Below, piece by piece: positions 54,401 through 61,432 of a stretch of 64,000 nucleotides of DNA. The notes beneath the pieces were generated by a model, which had not been told where the DNA came from, made no database searches, and saw only the letters and a program-made list of their open reading frames with translations. The translations under genes and the position numbers were made by a program. Source of the stretch: Clostridia bacterium (GTDB taxonomy: Bacteria; Bacillota_A; Clostridia; Oscillospirales; CAG-272); assembly GCA_017466455.1 (NCBI GenBank), contig JAFTUD010000015.1, positions 32,058 through 96,057 of the forward strand, written 5' to 3'. Position 1 is the stretch's first letter. Every line of letters starts with the position of its first letter.

Positions 54401-56272
54401 CAAAAAATTCGCCAAATACACATTGTAGGCGAGTATGCAAATCTCATGGTTCGAGATTATGCTGCAGCTTTGCAGTTTGTTCAAGATTATTTCAACATGG
54501 ACTTCAAAAAATTCATTGTAACTTATTTTAAGGGAGAACGAGCAAAAGAGATTGAGCGTAATATTACTCCTGAAAAATATAATCAATTATTTGGAGAGCT
54601 TTCTGATATACAAGCAGAAATTATTAATGATGCTGACTCTAAATACATTGTAGTGGCGGCTGGACCAGGAAGTGGTAAGACAAGAGTGCTTGTACATAAA
54701 CTTGCATCTTTATTACTTCTAGAAGATGTTAAGCACGAACAACTTTTGATGGTAACTTTCTCGCGTGCGGCGGCTACCGAATTCAAAAAACGCTTGATTG
54801 GCTTGATTGGAAACGCAGCTAACTTTGTGGAAATCAAGACATTTCATTCATATTGTTTTGATTTACTTGGCAAAATCGGAACATTAGAAGCGTCAAGCAA
54901 TGTTGTAAGAGATGCGGCTGAAATGATCCGAAATGGTGAAGTTGAGCAGGGAAAAATCACAAAAAGTGTTTTGGTTATTGATGAAGCTCAAGATATGGAT
55001 GAGCATGAATTTGAACTTGTACGTGCACTTATGACCATTAACGACGATATGCGAGTAATTGTTGTCGGTGATGATGATCAAAATATTTACGAGTTTCGTG
55101 GTTCTAATTCAGAACATCTTAAAACTTTGATTGAACACTATGGCGCAACTAAGTATGAAATGACGGAAAACTATCGTAGTAAGACAAATATTATTGCGTT
55201 GGCAAATTCTTTCGCAGAATCAATCACAAACAGAATGAAGTTTGCACCGATTGAAGCTGTTACAGATGAAGTTGGAGATGTTCGAATTACTTATCATAGT
55301 TGTGTTAACATGGAAGAAGCAGTGGTCAATGAGTTGCTTGCGACATATAACACTGGCAAGGCTTGCGTGCTTACTAATACAAATGATGAAGCTTTGCGAG
55401 TTCTTGGACTTTTATTAAAGTATGGAAAAAGAGCAAAGTTGATACAATCGCTTGATGGATTTAGGCTATATAATCTTCTTGAAATTAGAACATTCCTTGG
55501 TGCAATAGATGCTAATCTACATTCACCAGTTATTTCTGATGACATATGGAAGAAAGCAAAGAACGAACTGTTTAGAAAATATAATAGTAGTTCGTGTATC
55601 GACAATGTTAAACGTTTGATTTCGGATTTTGAAACAACACATTCTGTAAAATATCGATCTGATTTTGAGGAATTTTTGAATGAGTCGAAGTTTGAGGATT
55701 TTTATGATGAGCAAGATAGAGAAGTTATATATGTATCTACAATTCACAAATCCAAAGGACGTGAGTTTGACAGCGTTTACATGATGCTGAAAAATTCCAC
55801 AGGAAAAACAGATACTGAACGAAGAGCATTGTATGTTGGAATGACGAGGGCGAAAACAAATCTTTACATTCACACCAATACGACATTGTTTGATAAATAT
55901 CGCATAGATGGTGTAGAACACGTAAACGATGTAGCAGAATACGGCGAACCAACTGAAATTATGCTTCAGACAACTCACAAAGATGTTGTTCTTGATTTCT
56001 TCAAAAATAAAAGAGAGATTATATCTAATTTGCAAAGTGGTACCAAACTTAAGATGGATGATGTATACCTTACAGCGGAGCTCAATGGACGTGATGTTCG
56101 CGTTGCAAAATTATCTAAAGCTTTTGTCGAAACACTTGAAAAATTAAAAGAAAAAGGATATTCACCCAAGTCTACCGAAGTACGATTTGTCATTGTATGG
56201 AAGGGTGAGGAAGATACGGAAGAAACCCCTATTATTCTGGTGGATATATTTTTTGAGAAGAATGTTAATTGA
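51458..56272 (+). CDS. Triple fusion: DnaQ-like exonuclease, RecQ helicase and UvrD-type SF1 helicase
   Basis: A 1604-aa protein. Domain 1 (1-125) is a DEDD 3'-5' exonuclease: Asp9-x-Glu11 in FFDLEIG, Asp59 in GHNVVHHD, Asp111. A Cys cluster (CNTPCEEGCEYC, near 230-242) follows. Domain 2 (about 250-620) is RecQ: FPTGGGKS near 283-290, VIDEAHCFSAWGQDFR near 385, CFTATA, EAGRAGRD. Residues 620-1040 contain winged-helix-like segments. Domain 3 (about 1060-1480) is UvrD/PcrA: AAGPGSGKTR, VIDEAQDMDEHE, GDDDQNIYEFRG, TENYRSKTN, IHKSKGREF, YVGMTRAK. All three active sites look intact. It would unwind in both polarities and degrade DNA; as the last large gene of an RM operon it is a candidate effector or recycler of cut DNA. 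Confidence 0.9.
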   Translation: MSKSVVFFDLEIGTEDKKIHDIGAVRSDKGNLHTASVSDFCAFAADADFLCGHNVVHHDMKYLAPVVDGRVPKKIIDTLYLSPLLFPKRPYHNLHKDYKLQDEAFNNPVLDSEKAKELLFDEVNAFWQLSIEKKKIFCGLLYSFEEFQGFFDYVEFKPYKYNMVQMIKDEFNGKICENANIEVLVQHYPIELAYALALIGCKDYRSTTPPWLLYNFPKIENVIKFLCNTPCEEGCEYCRNTLDVRKGLKKIFGFDNFRTYNGEPLQEMAAKAAVEGKSLLAVFPTGGGKSITFQLPALMAGKTTHGLTVVISPLQSLMKDQVDNLAEKGIEDAVTVNGMLNPIERADALDRVSSGKASILYISPEQLRSKTIERLLMSRNIVRFVIDEAHCFSAWGQDFRVDYLYIGDFIRKLQKQKKTDKKPIPVSCFTATAKQKVITDICDYFKKKLDLDLEIFASTATRENLHYTVLHKETDEEKYNALRALIAQKNCPTIVYVSRTKRTIELANKLTSDGFKALPYNGKMESNDKIVNQEAFMNNDVSIIVATSAFGMGVDKSDVKLVVHYDISDSLENYVQEAGRAGRDPSLQADCYVLFNDNDLDKHFILLNQTKLSISEIQQVWKAIKDLTKNRPNVCCSALEIARQAGWDDSAGAEMETRVRTAVSALETAGYIVRGRNVPKVYATSIRAKDMTEASYRIRSSELFTEDQKNTAIRIVKSLISSRSISTAGNADAESRVDYLADILGIEKEAVIESINLMRQEGLLEDYSDMSAYIYDSDSQHKSTLVLDRFSKLERFILSKITDEGASFGFKELNEEAQNEGITTSTVKNIRTLLHYLTIKNYITKEENRDSFSVNLVPSLDLKRLIDKFERRIEICRFILGELYAKAALGGENSEEKKPVEFSLVGLFKAYQTVPKMDMSDVPVALSDVEDALIYLSKIGALKLEGGFLVLYNGMEIKRIVKDNRIKYKVDDYRLLDEFYKQKIRQIHIVGEYANLMVRDYAAALQFVQDYFNMDFKKFIVTYFKGERAKEIERNITPEKYNQLFGELSDIQAEIINDADSKYIVVAAGPGSGKTRVLVHKLASLLLLEDVKHEQLLMVTFSRAAATEFKKRLIGLIGNAANFVEIKTFHSYCFDLLGKIGTLEASSNVVRDAAEMIRNGEVEQGKITKSVLVIDEAQDMDEHEFELVRALMTINDDMRVIVVGDDDQNIYEFRGSNSEHLKTLIEHYGATKYEMTENYRSKTNIIALANSFAESITNRMKFAPIEAVTDEVGDVRITYHSCVNMEEAVVNELLATYNTGKACVLTNTNDEALRVLGLLLKYGKRAKLIQSLDGFRLYNLLEIRTFLGAIDANLHSPVISDDIWKKAKNELFRKYNSSSCIDNVKRLISDFETTHSVKYRSDFEEFLNESKFEDFYDEQDREVIYVSTIHKSKGREFDSVYMMLKNSTGKTDTERRALYVGMTRAKTNLYIHTNTTLFDKYRIDGVEHVNDVAEYGEPTEIMLQTTHKDVVLDFFKNKREIISNLQSGTKLKMDDVYLTAELNGRDVRVAKLSKAFVETLEKLKEKGYSPKSTEVRFVIVWKGEEDTEETPIILVDIFFEKNVN

Positions 56273-56351
56273 TTGATAAATAATTTCTTTTCTCTGGACT
56301 TTTCAAAATTTATGTGATATTGTGATGTTACCAAACAAAGGAGGTAGCATT

Positions 56352-56603
56352 ATGATATTAGAAGCATTGAAAAGTTTATATCCAAATGTAAGTGAAAAGG
56401 TGCTTATAGCTGTAAAGGAAGATTTAGAAAAGCTTCGTGGAAAGCAGGTAAGTACAGTGGAACTTGTAGATTGGCTTGACAAACTTGTTGTAGCACACAC
56501 AATTAATGAAGCATTAAAAATAGAGGACGATTCAAAGCCGACCTGTGTCGGTAATGAGTCGTCCTTTGTTTATGTGGAGGATAGCGATGAAATCAATGAT
56601 TGA
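56352..56603 (+). CDS. Hypothetical 83-aa protein
   Basis: Small acidic protein with strong AAAGGAGGT site seven bases before the ATG. It has a helical N-terminal part (LEALKSLYPNVSEKVLIAVKED) and an acidic tail. No recognised family. It overlaps the DUF6809-like gene by 17 bp, so the two are coupled. Confidence 0.65.
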   Translation: MILEALKSLYPNVSEKVLIAVKEDLEKLRGKQVSTVELVDWLDKLVVAHTINEALKIEDDSKPTCVGNESSFVYVEDSDEIND

Positions 56604-56853
56604 TGAGCTGTGGTACGGAAATGTATCTCCAATGGATGATACTCGAAATAACACGGAAGAAATGAAGGAGCTGATGAGTTACATAGCTCGGCATCAGGAA
56701 GAACTGATGGCAACACTAACGGACGAGCAGAAGGCGATTTTTGAGAAGTTCGATGATTGTTGGAGTGAATATGCAAGCAAAGCAGAAAAAGCGATATTTT
56801 CATACGCCTTCAAGCTCGGAGCAAGGCTAATGCTCGAAACACTAATAGATTAA
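56587..56853 (+). CDS. DUF6809-like small protein
   Basis: An 88-aa protein starting MKSMIDELWYGNVSP, a common clostridial small-protein opening, with the C-terminal pattern FEKFDDCWSEYASKA...YAFKLGARLMLETL. GGAGG precedes the ATG. Two C-terminal remnants of the same family sit at 27323 and 31845. Function unknown; family name is from memory and should be checked. Confidence 0.65.
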   Translation: MKSMIDELWYGNVSPMDDTRNNTEEMKELMSYIARHQEELMATLTDEQKAIFEKFDDCWSEYASKAEKAIFSYAFKLGARLMLETLID

Positions 56854-56860
56854 AAGGAGA

Positions 56861-56884
56861 AGGCACGGAATCCCGTGCCTTTTC
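56861..56884 (+). terminator. Terminator of the defence operon / small genes
   Basis: AGGCACGG / CCGTGCCT stem then TTTTC. Confidence 0.85.
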
Positions 56885-56970
56885 AAAATTTGATATGCAG
56901 TAAGCAAAGAAAAGCCCCAAAAGATTAGTGCTTTTATGGCTTATAGTAGAACTGTAGTTTGAGGAATATG

Positions 56971-59900
56971 CTATATCAATTTTGAAGCATACTTTTCTTT
57001 GGTTTTCGTATCGATTATACCGGCTTCGCACAGTTCATTTAATATAGCAATGCATTTTCTTCTGTAATTTTTAATATTATTGTACTCATTAACTATAAGT
57101 TCAAGTTCTTTTTCATCAACAAAAAATTTAGCGATAAGAAAAAGTTTTAGAAGGTTGGAAGCTTTATCTACATCTATTGATAAAAACTTTAAAACATTAT
57201 TGATTTCAGCATGAAAACCACTTCCTTTAGAAATGTGATTAGCTGCTTCGTAAAATGTGTCTAATAATGTTTCATTTACCTCGCCGATGCAATCAATTGC
57301 ATGCAATATATCAGCTGAAAATTTAGCTATTTTATCGGCTGGATAGTTGTTTTTAATATAAGTCCAACAGGGAACAATCCAACTTTCTACATTGAAATTT
57401 TCTTTTTCTGACCATATTTTGATATGATGAAGCAGATGTTCAATGAAATTATAATCAAAGAAGGCTTTTTGTGCATTTTCTAAAGTAATTTGATTATAAT
57501 AGCATGCAGCAATAATATAATCGTAGAATCTATCAGTCATAACTCTATCTTTGCATTCATTGGGAAAACCTTGCTGATTAATCAAATATTCGCTAGTTAC
57601 TAAGTCTGATATTTCTTGAAAAACGTAGTTTGTGTTCAGTATACAAAAAGCTAACGAAATCATATCAAAAGGCTTTGCAGTGAAGATTTTATCAAAGATA
57701 ATTTGAACTTTTTCTCCAACTACATATTTCAAATTTTGATAATTGTAGCAAACGGTATACTTGAAAACAAGATTGCTATTATCGTCCAATAGAGTTAAAA
57801 AACGAGATAAATCTTCATCATTAAAGATATAACCGGTGGTTTTTTTAAAGAATATATAGCAATTAAATAAAACTGAATATTTATCAAAGTCTCCGTTGTT
57901 TATTAAATTAGTTAAAGTATCGGTATCGCTATTAAGAACATCTTTAGTATTTAAAGGCAACTCTAGCCACGGAAGAATACACGAGAATATTTTGTTTACA
58001 TAGGTTTCGTTTTGAATATTAATATCAGAAATTATGGTAAAACAAGTTTGTGCTATAGATTTATCCGATTCTGTTTTTAATTTGTGTTCATTCAATAATG
58101 CTATACAAACATCAAGAATTGTTTCTTTTGAAACAATTTCATTCAAATAAGTTCTTATATCATATAAAATGAATTTAGTTTTATCAGATGGAGCATTAAC
58201 AAGTTTATTTAAGATAATCGAAATATTCTCTTCAGCTTGCTTGAAAACAATATCAGTAAATTGTTTGCTATAGCTATAAATAAATTGATTATCTATGGTG
58301 TTACATATTTCTATATATTTGTCTATCCATTGCTCATATGGGAGAGATTTAAAATCTTCTTCTGAAAAATATATTTCCTTTTCCCATTCGATACTATGAA
58401 CATAATCGCATTCTGAAGCTATTTGTGTGCTATTATATGGCTCAATTCCTTCAGCTTTTAGTTTAAGCGCATAATTTCTGCTTTCTTCTATGTCGAGAAA
58501 TTCTAAGAGAAGTAATCGTTTTGACAAAATGTACTTTTCCCAATATGTATCGGAATCTTTTTTCGCAAACTCTTCTACACCAAAAGAAGCGGTACAAATT
58601 TTGTCATATAATGTCTTGGCTTCTTTAACAGAAATATTTTTATTGTCAAATTTTGATTTTATAAACAAATAAAATTCATGAAATAAATCGTGAGAGGTAA
58701 AAATTTCAAAATCTTTATAATTCAAATCAATATTACAATTAAATTTTCTAGCAATATATAATCCCAATTTTTTGCTACAGCTTTCTTTTTGAGTAGTTAG
58801 TGATGATGCGATATAACAGATTTGAGATTCTGTTAACATAGACAAATATAAGTTTAATTGCTCAATTAAAAAGCTCCACATTTCGTAATGGTTTTTATGT
58901 ATGTGGTCTATATCATTTATTCTACTGAAAAGATTGTAATTTTCCTCTTTACTTTTTGATATTATTAATTTAGCAAAGTATTCTATCATAACAAGAGCAG
59001 AATCCGAAGATTTTATATATTGATTAAACTGTTTAAAAAACTGTTTAATTGCATATGAGCTAGAATTTCTAAACTCATCAAAATCAATAGTATAAAAAGT
59101 AGCATCTAATAACTTGAAAAGGTGTTGCTTTCTCCAGGTTAATAATCTATCAAATTTTGTAGTTCTGCCGATTTCAAAATAAAAGTATTGATACTTAATT
59201 CCTAAATCTTTAACCATATCAGCATATTTTACTTTTATATGTCTTTTATCCAAGTAAATAACGATTTGTACCAAATATGGAGTTATGGAAGAATTGGAAG
59301 AACCGAGTTGTTTTATTTGCTCTTTAGTAAAAGAGTTCAAAAATGAGATAGCTGCGTTTTGAGCTTCTTCATCATCGGATGCTACCCAGTGAACAAACAA
59401 GTCCAAAATAGGCCAAGCACGAAATTTGATCTTTTTATCAATCTGTGAGGGCGAGAAAACGCCATCATTGAAAAATCTTTTTACCCATTCATTATTATTT
59501 TGATTCTTTAATTCGCGAGTGATTTGAGGTTCATTTGTTTTTGCTAAATCTTCATTTCTTAAAATTCTTAAAATTTCGGTGTAATTTTCGTCATTTAACT
59601 CTTGAGTGCAATCCTTTATCGACTCGGAAATAGGTACTGTGGCATCGTGCTTATAATTTTTATATAAAGCTTTCAAAACCTCAATTAAAGCATCATAACC
59701 GTTTATACTCAAATTGTAGGGAATAAGTTTAATGCCAAGAGCTTCAAAATATGCTTTTTTCGCTTCATATAAAACGTCTTCGTTTTCGCAAAATCCATAT
59801 AAAAGATATGCCTTTTTTCCTTTTGAGCCCGCTTTGGTCATGATATAGTCAATCAATTCAAATTCATTAAGTCCATATCCGATGAAAAGAATTGCATTAT

Positions 59901-60516
59901 CACCTTGAAATACATGTTGAAGGAATTCTATAAATGTAGGATTGTTATATCTATCAACATACTCTGGAGCGGTGAAAACCAAATTATCAAAAGGACCAGT
60001 TGAATTAAAATGACCGTGAAGATAAAATAGATGATTTTTATTTCTAAAATGAGCATCAGTTAACTGTTTAACATTACATTCTTCATGGCATACCGCACTA
60101 CCAATAACCTCTTCAAAAAGATTATCAGCATTGGTGGTTAAAAAGAGAGCATTAAATTTATTTAGTATTTCATATATGTTTTCTTTGGAATTGAAAACTT
60201 CTTTATTTGGTTTCATAGCATCGCCAAAAAACCTATAAAAATCATCAAGCTTATTTTTCTTTTTAAATTCTTCATAGGCTATAGTTATGCGTTCTTTGCT
60301 ATCAGGTATTTCTTTTAGAATTTGATTGTAATGTTGAAAAGAAGGGAAAGCCTTCTTTATTAATTTTTGTGAAAAATCGCTCCAACCAGGCACACCCATT
60401 ATACGTGAAACTCCTGCACCAATAAAAAACACTATTTTTCGGTTTTCGAAGGCTTGTAGTAGTTCTTCATTAAATGAATATCCTTTTTTAAATATATCTT
60501 TTAATGTCTCGACCAT
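56971..60516 (-). CDS. SIR2-domain defence-associated protein (DSR-like)
   Basis: A 1181-aa protein. Residues about 20-285 form a SIR2_2-type NAD-binding domain: FFIGAGVS (30-37), TTNADN (127-132), YLHGHF (165-170) and FIGYGLNE (211-218). The putative catalytic Asn129 and His167 are 38 residues apart, the same spacing as I recall for the NADase site of defence-associated sirtuin DSR2. The remaining ~900 residues are helical, Lys/Asn/Leu-rich, without recognised domain, like the phage-sensing regions of DSR proteins. Such enzymes deplete NAD+ on infection. Single-gene unit with its own promoter, antisense to and convergent with the RM operon. Confidence 0.85.
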   Translation of the reverse strand: MVETLKDIFKKGYSFNEELLQAFENRKIVFFIGAGVSRIMGVPGWSDFSQKLIKKAFPSFQHYNQILKEIPDSKERITIAYEEFKKKNKLDDFYRFFGDAMKPNKEVFNSKENIYEILNKFNALFLTTNADNLFEEVIGSAVCHEECNVKQLTDAHFRNKNHLFYLHGHFNSTGPFDNLVFTAPEYVDRYNNPTFIEFLQHVFQGDNAILFIGYGLNEFELIDYIMTKAGSKGKKAYLLYGFCENEDVLYEAKKAYFEALGIKLIPYNLSINGYDALIEVLKALYKNYKHDATVPISESIKDCTQELNDENYTEILRILRNEDLAKTNEPQITRELKNQNNNEWVKRFFNDGVFSPSQIDKKIKFRAWPILDLFVHWVASDDEEAQNAAISFLNSFTKEQIKQLGSSNSSITPYLVQIVIYLDKRHIKVKYADMVKDLGIKYQYFYFEIGRTTKFDRLLTWRKQHLFKLLDATFYTIDFDEFRNSSSYAIKQFFKQFNQYIKSSDSALVMIEYFAKLIISKSKEENYNLFSRINDIDHIHKNHYEMWSFLIEQLNLYLSMLTESQICYIASSLTTQKESCSKKLGLYIARKFNCNIDLNYKDFEIFTSHDLFHEFYLFIKSKFDNKNISVKEAKTLYDKICTASFGVEEFAKKDSDTYWEKYILSKRLLLLEFLDIEESRNYALKLKAEGIEPYNSTQIASECDYVHSIEWEKEIYFSEEDFKSLPYEQWIDKYIEICNTIDNQFIYSYSKQFTDIVFKQAEENISIILNKLVNAPSDKTKFILYDIRTYLNEIVSKETILDVCIALLNEHKLKTESDKSIAQTCFTIISDINIQNETYVNKIFSCILPWLELPLNTKDVLNSDTDTLTNLINNGDFDKYSVLFNCYIFFKKTTGYIFNDEDLSRFLTLLDDNSNLVFKYTVCYNYQNLKYVVGEKVQIIFDKIFTAKPFDMISLAFCILNTNYVFQEISDLVTSEYLINQQGFPNECKDRVMTDRFYDYIIAACYYNQITLENAQKAFFDYNFIEHLLHHIKIWSEKENFNVESWIVPCWTYIKNNYPADKIAKFSADILHAIDCIGEVNETLLDTFYEAANHISKGSGFHAEINNVLKFLSIDVDKASNLLKLFLIAKFFVDEKELELIVNEYNNIKNYRRKCIAILNELCEAGIIDTKTKEKYASKLI

Positions 60517-60543
60517 TATTTTGCTCCTTTATTTTATGAAGTT

Positions 60544-60572
60544 ATTATACCATACATTCAATTGCCTTTCAA
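60544..60572 (-). promoter_or_regulatory. Promoter of the SIR2 gene
   Basis: TTGAAA (60572-60567), 17-bp spacer, TATAAT (60549-60544) on the minus strand; AAAGGAGC precedes the ATG. Confidence 0.75.
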
Positions 60573-60664
60573 TAATAACTAGATTAAATTTGTATTAGAA
60601 ATTATGTGTGAATTTATTGGTTGAAATTGTGTCATATGTGTCTTGAAATTACGACATGTGTTCG

Positions 60665-60693
60665 TTGACAACGGGTAGAAAATTTGATAAAAT
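60665..60693 (+). promoter_or_regulatory. Strong promoter of structured leader/RNA
   Basis: TTGACA (60665-60670), exactly 17 bp, TAAAAT (60688-60693). The next start codon is 290 bp downstream, so the transcript has a long untranslated 5' part. Confidence 0.75.
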
Positions 60694-60699
60694 AAAGGC

Positions 60700-60960
60700 G
60701 TAAAAATGGGATTTTACGAAGGTAGAATTTTAAGCAGGAGAAAGGTCGGCGCCGATTTGCACCGACCAATTTACATCGGACAGCAGAGCTGACCGATAAA
60801 TAAAGGCTTTTAACAGGGTAGAAAATTTGAAAAATTAGGCGCCGAAATTGGCATTTTAGAAAAAACATAGGCGCCGATAAGAGAGATAAACGCAACTGTT
60901 AAAAGGATTTTTATAGGCGCCATTAGTAAAAATCAAAATAACCAGTATAGAATTATTAAA
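60700..60960 (+). ncRNA. Candidate structured RNA or long structured leader
   Basis: No open frame on this strand. Visible structure: hairpin GGTCGG / CCGACC (60744-60767), hairpin ATCGG-a-CAGC / GCTG-a-CCGAT with AGA loop (60775-60797), and a long-range perfect 10-bp helix CTTTTAACAG (60807-60816) with CTGTTAAAAG (60896-60905) followed by GGATTTTTAT. The word GGCGCC occurs four times (near 60748, 60838, 60870, 60916) and GGTAGAAAATTTGA twice (60674, 60818). It may be a regulatory RNA ending near 60912 or the leader of the 120-aa gene. Confidence 0.55.
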
Positions 60961-60983
60961 AATGCACAGAGAAAGGAAAGTCA

Positions 60984-61346
60984 ATGAAGAAATTAAGAAA
61001 ATATGGTCGTAAAATTAAAGAAATTTTGCAGGATGATCACACAACTGCGTATTACTATTCTGATGAAAAAATAGAAAGACCTAAGCTAGAGCCACAACAA
61101 AGTTGGGATGAGCTTTTGGAAAGCGAAGAGTATAAAAACGCAAGCTGGTATGAAAAATTAATTCTAAAAATCAAGCATATTTTAAGAGATAATCACGGAG
61201 AATTTAATGTTCCCGAGCATGTAATAAGAGAGATTGCTCAAAGCCTTATTCCTGACCTAATAGAGTTTTATCAAAGCGAAAAAGGACAAGAAGAATTCAA
61301 AAAATATCTCGAAGAGAAGAATAAAAAACAAAAAGAGGGGCACTAA
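60984..61346 (+). CDS. Hypothetical 120-aa protein with internal repeat
   Basis: Charged helical protein, no recognised domain. Two halves share a motif: KIKEILQDDHTTAYY (about 10-24) and KIKHILRDNHGEFN (about 62-75). The Lys/Glu-rich tail is coiled-coil-like. AGAAAGGAAAG precedes the ATG; its stop codon lies in the loop of the following terminator. Located between the structured RNA and the ATPase gene, so possibly part of the same small system. Confidence 0.65.
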   Translation: MKKLRKYGRKIKEILQDDHTTAYYYSDEKIERPKLEPQQSWDELLESEEYKNASWYEKLILKIKHILRDNHGEFNVPEHVIREIAQSLIPDLIEFYQSEKGQEEFKKYLEEKNKKQKEGH

Positions 61347-61357
61347 GCCTCTCTTTT
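61332..61357 (+). terminator. Terminator overlapping the 120-aa gene stop
   Basis: AAAGAGGGGC / GCCTCTCTTT stem (one G-U) with the TAA in the loop, then TTTT. Confidence 0.8.
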
Positions 61358-61432
61358 GCCTTGAACTATTGAAAGATATTTGTGAATGTGTTAAAATTAT
61401 TAATATAGAAATTTTAATTGTGGGGTGTAAAA

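Noticed and set aside
55523..56035. A 170-codon antisense frame in the UvrD part of the triple fusion
   Set aside because: Overlaps conserved SF1 helicase motifs on the sense strand; low-complexity Phe/Ile/Cys composition typical of shadow frames.
60632..60895. An 87-codon minus-strand frame across the structured RNA region
   Set aside because: No ribosome site; it runs against a consensus + strand promoter and through self-complementary hairpins, and its composition is not protein-like.
60748..60921. GGCGCC words as restriction sites avoided or used by the nearby RM system
   Set aside because: Four copies in 170 bp are more simply explained by the RNA structure or repeats; nothing in the sequence gives the RM specificity.
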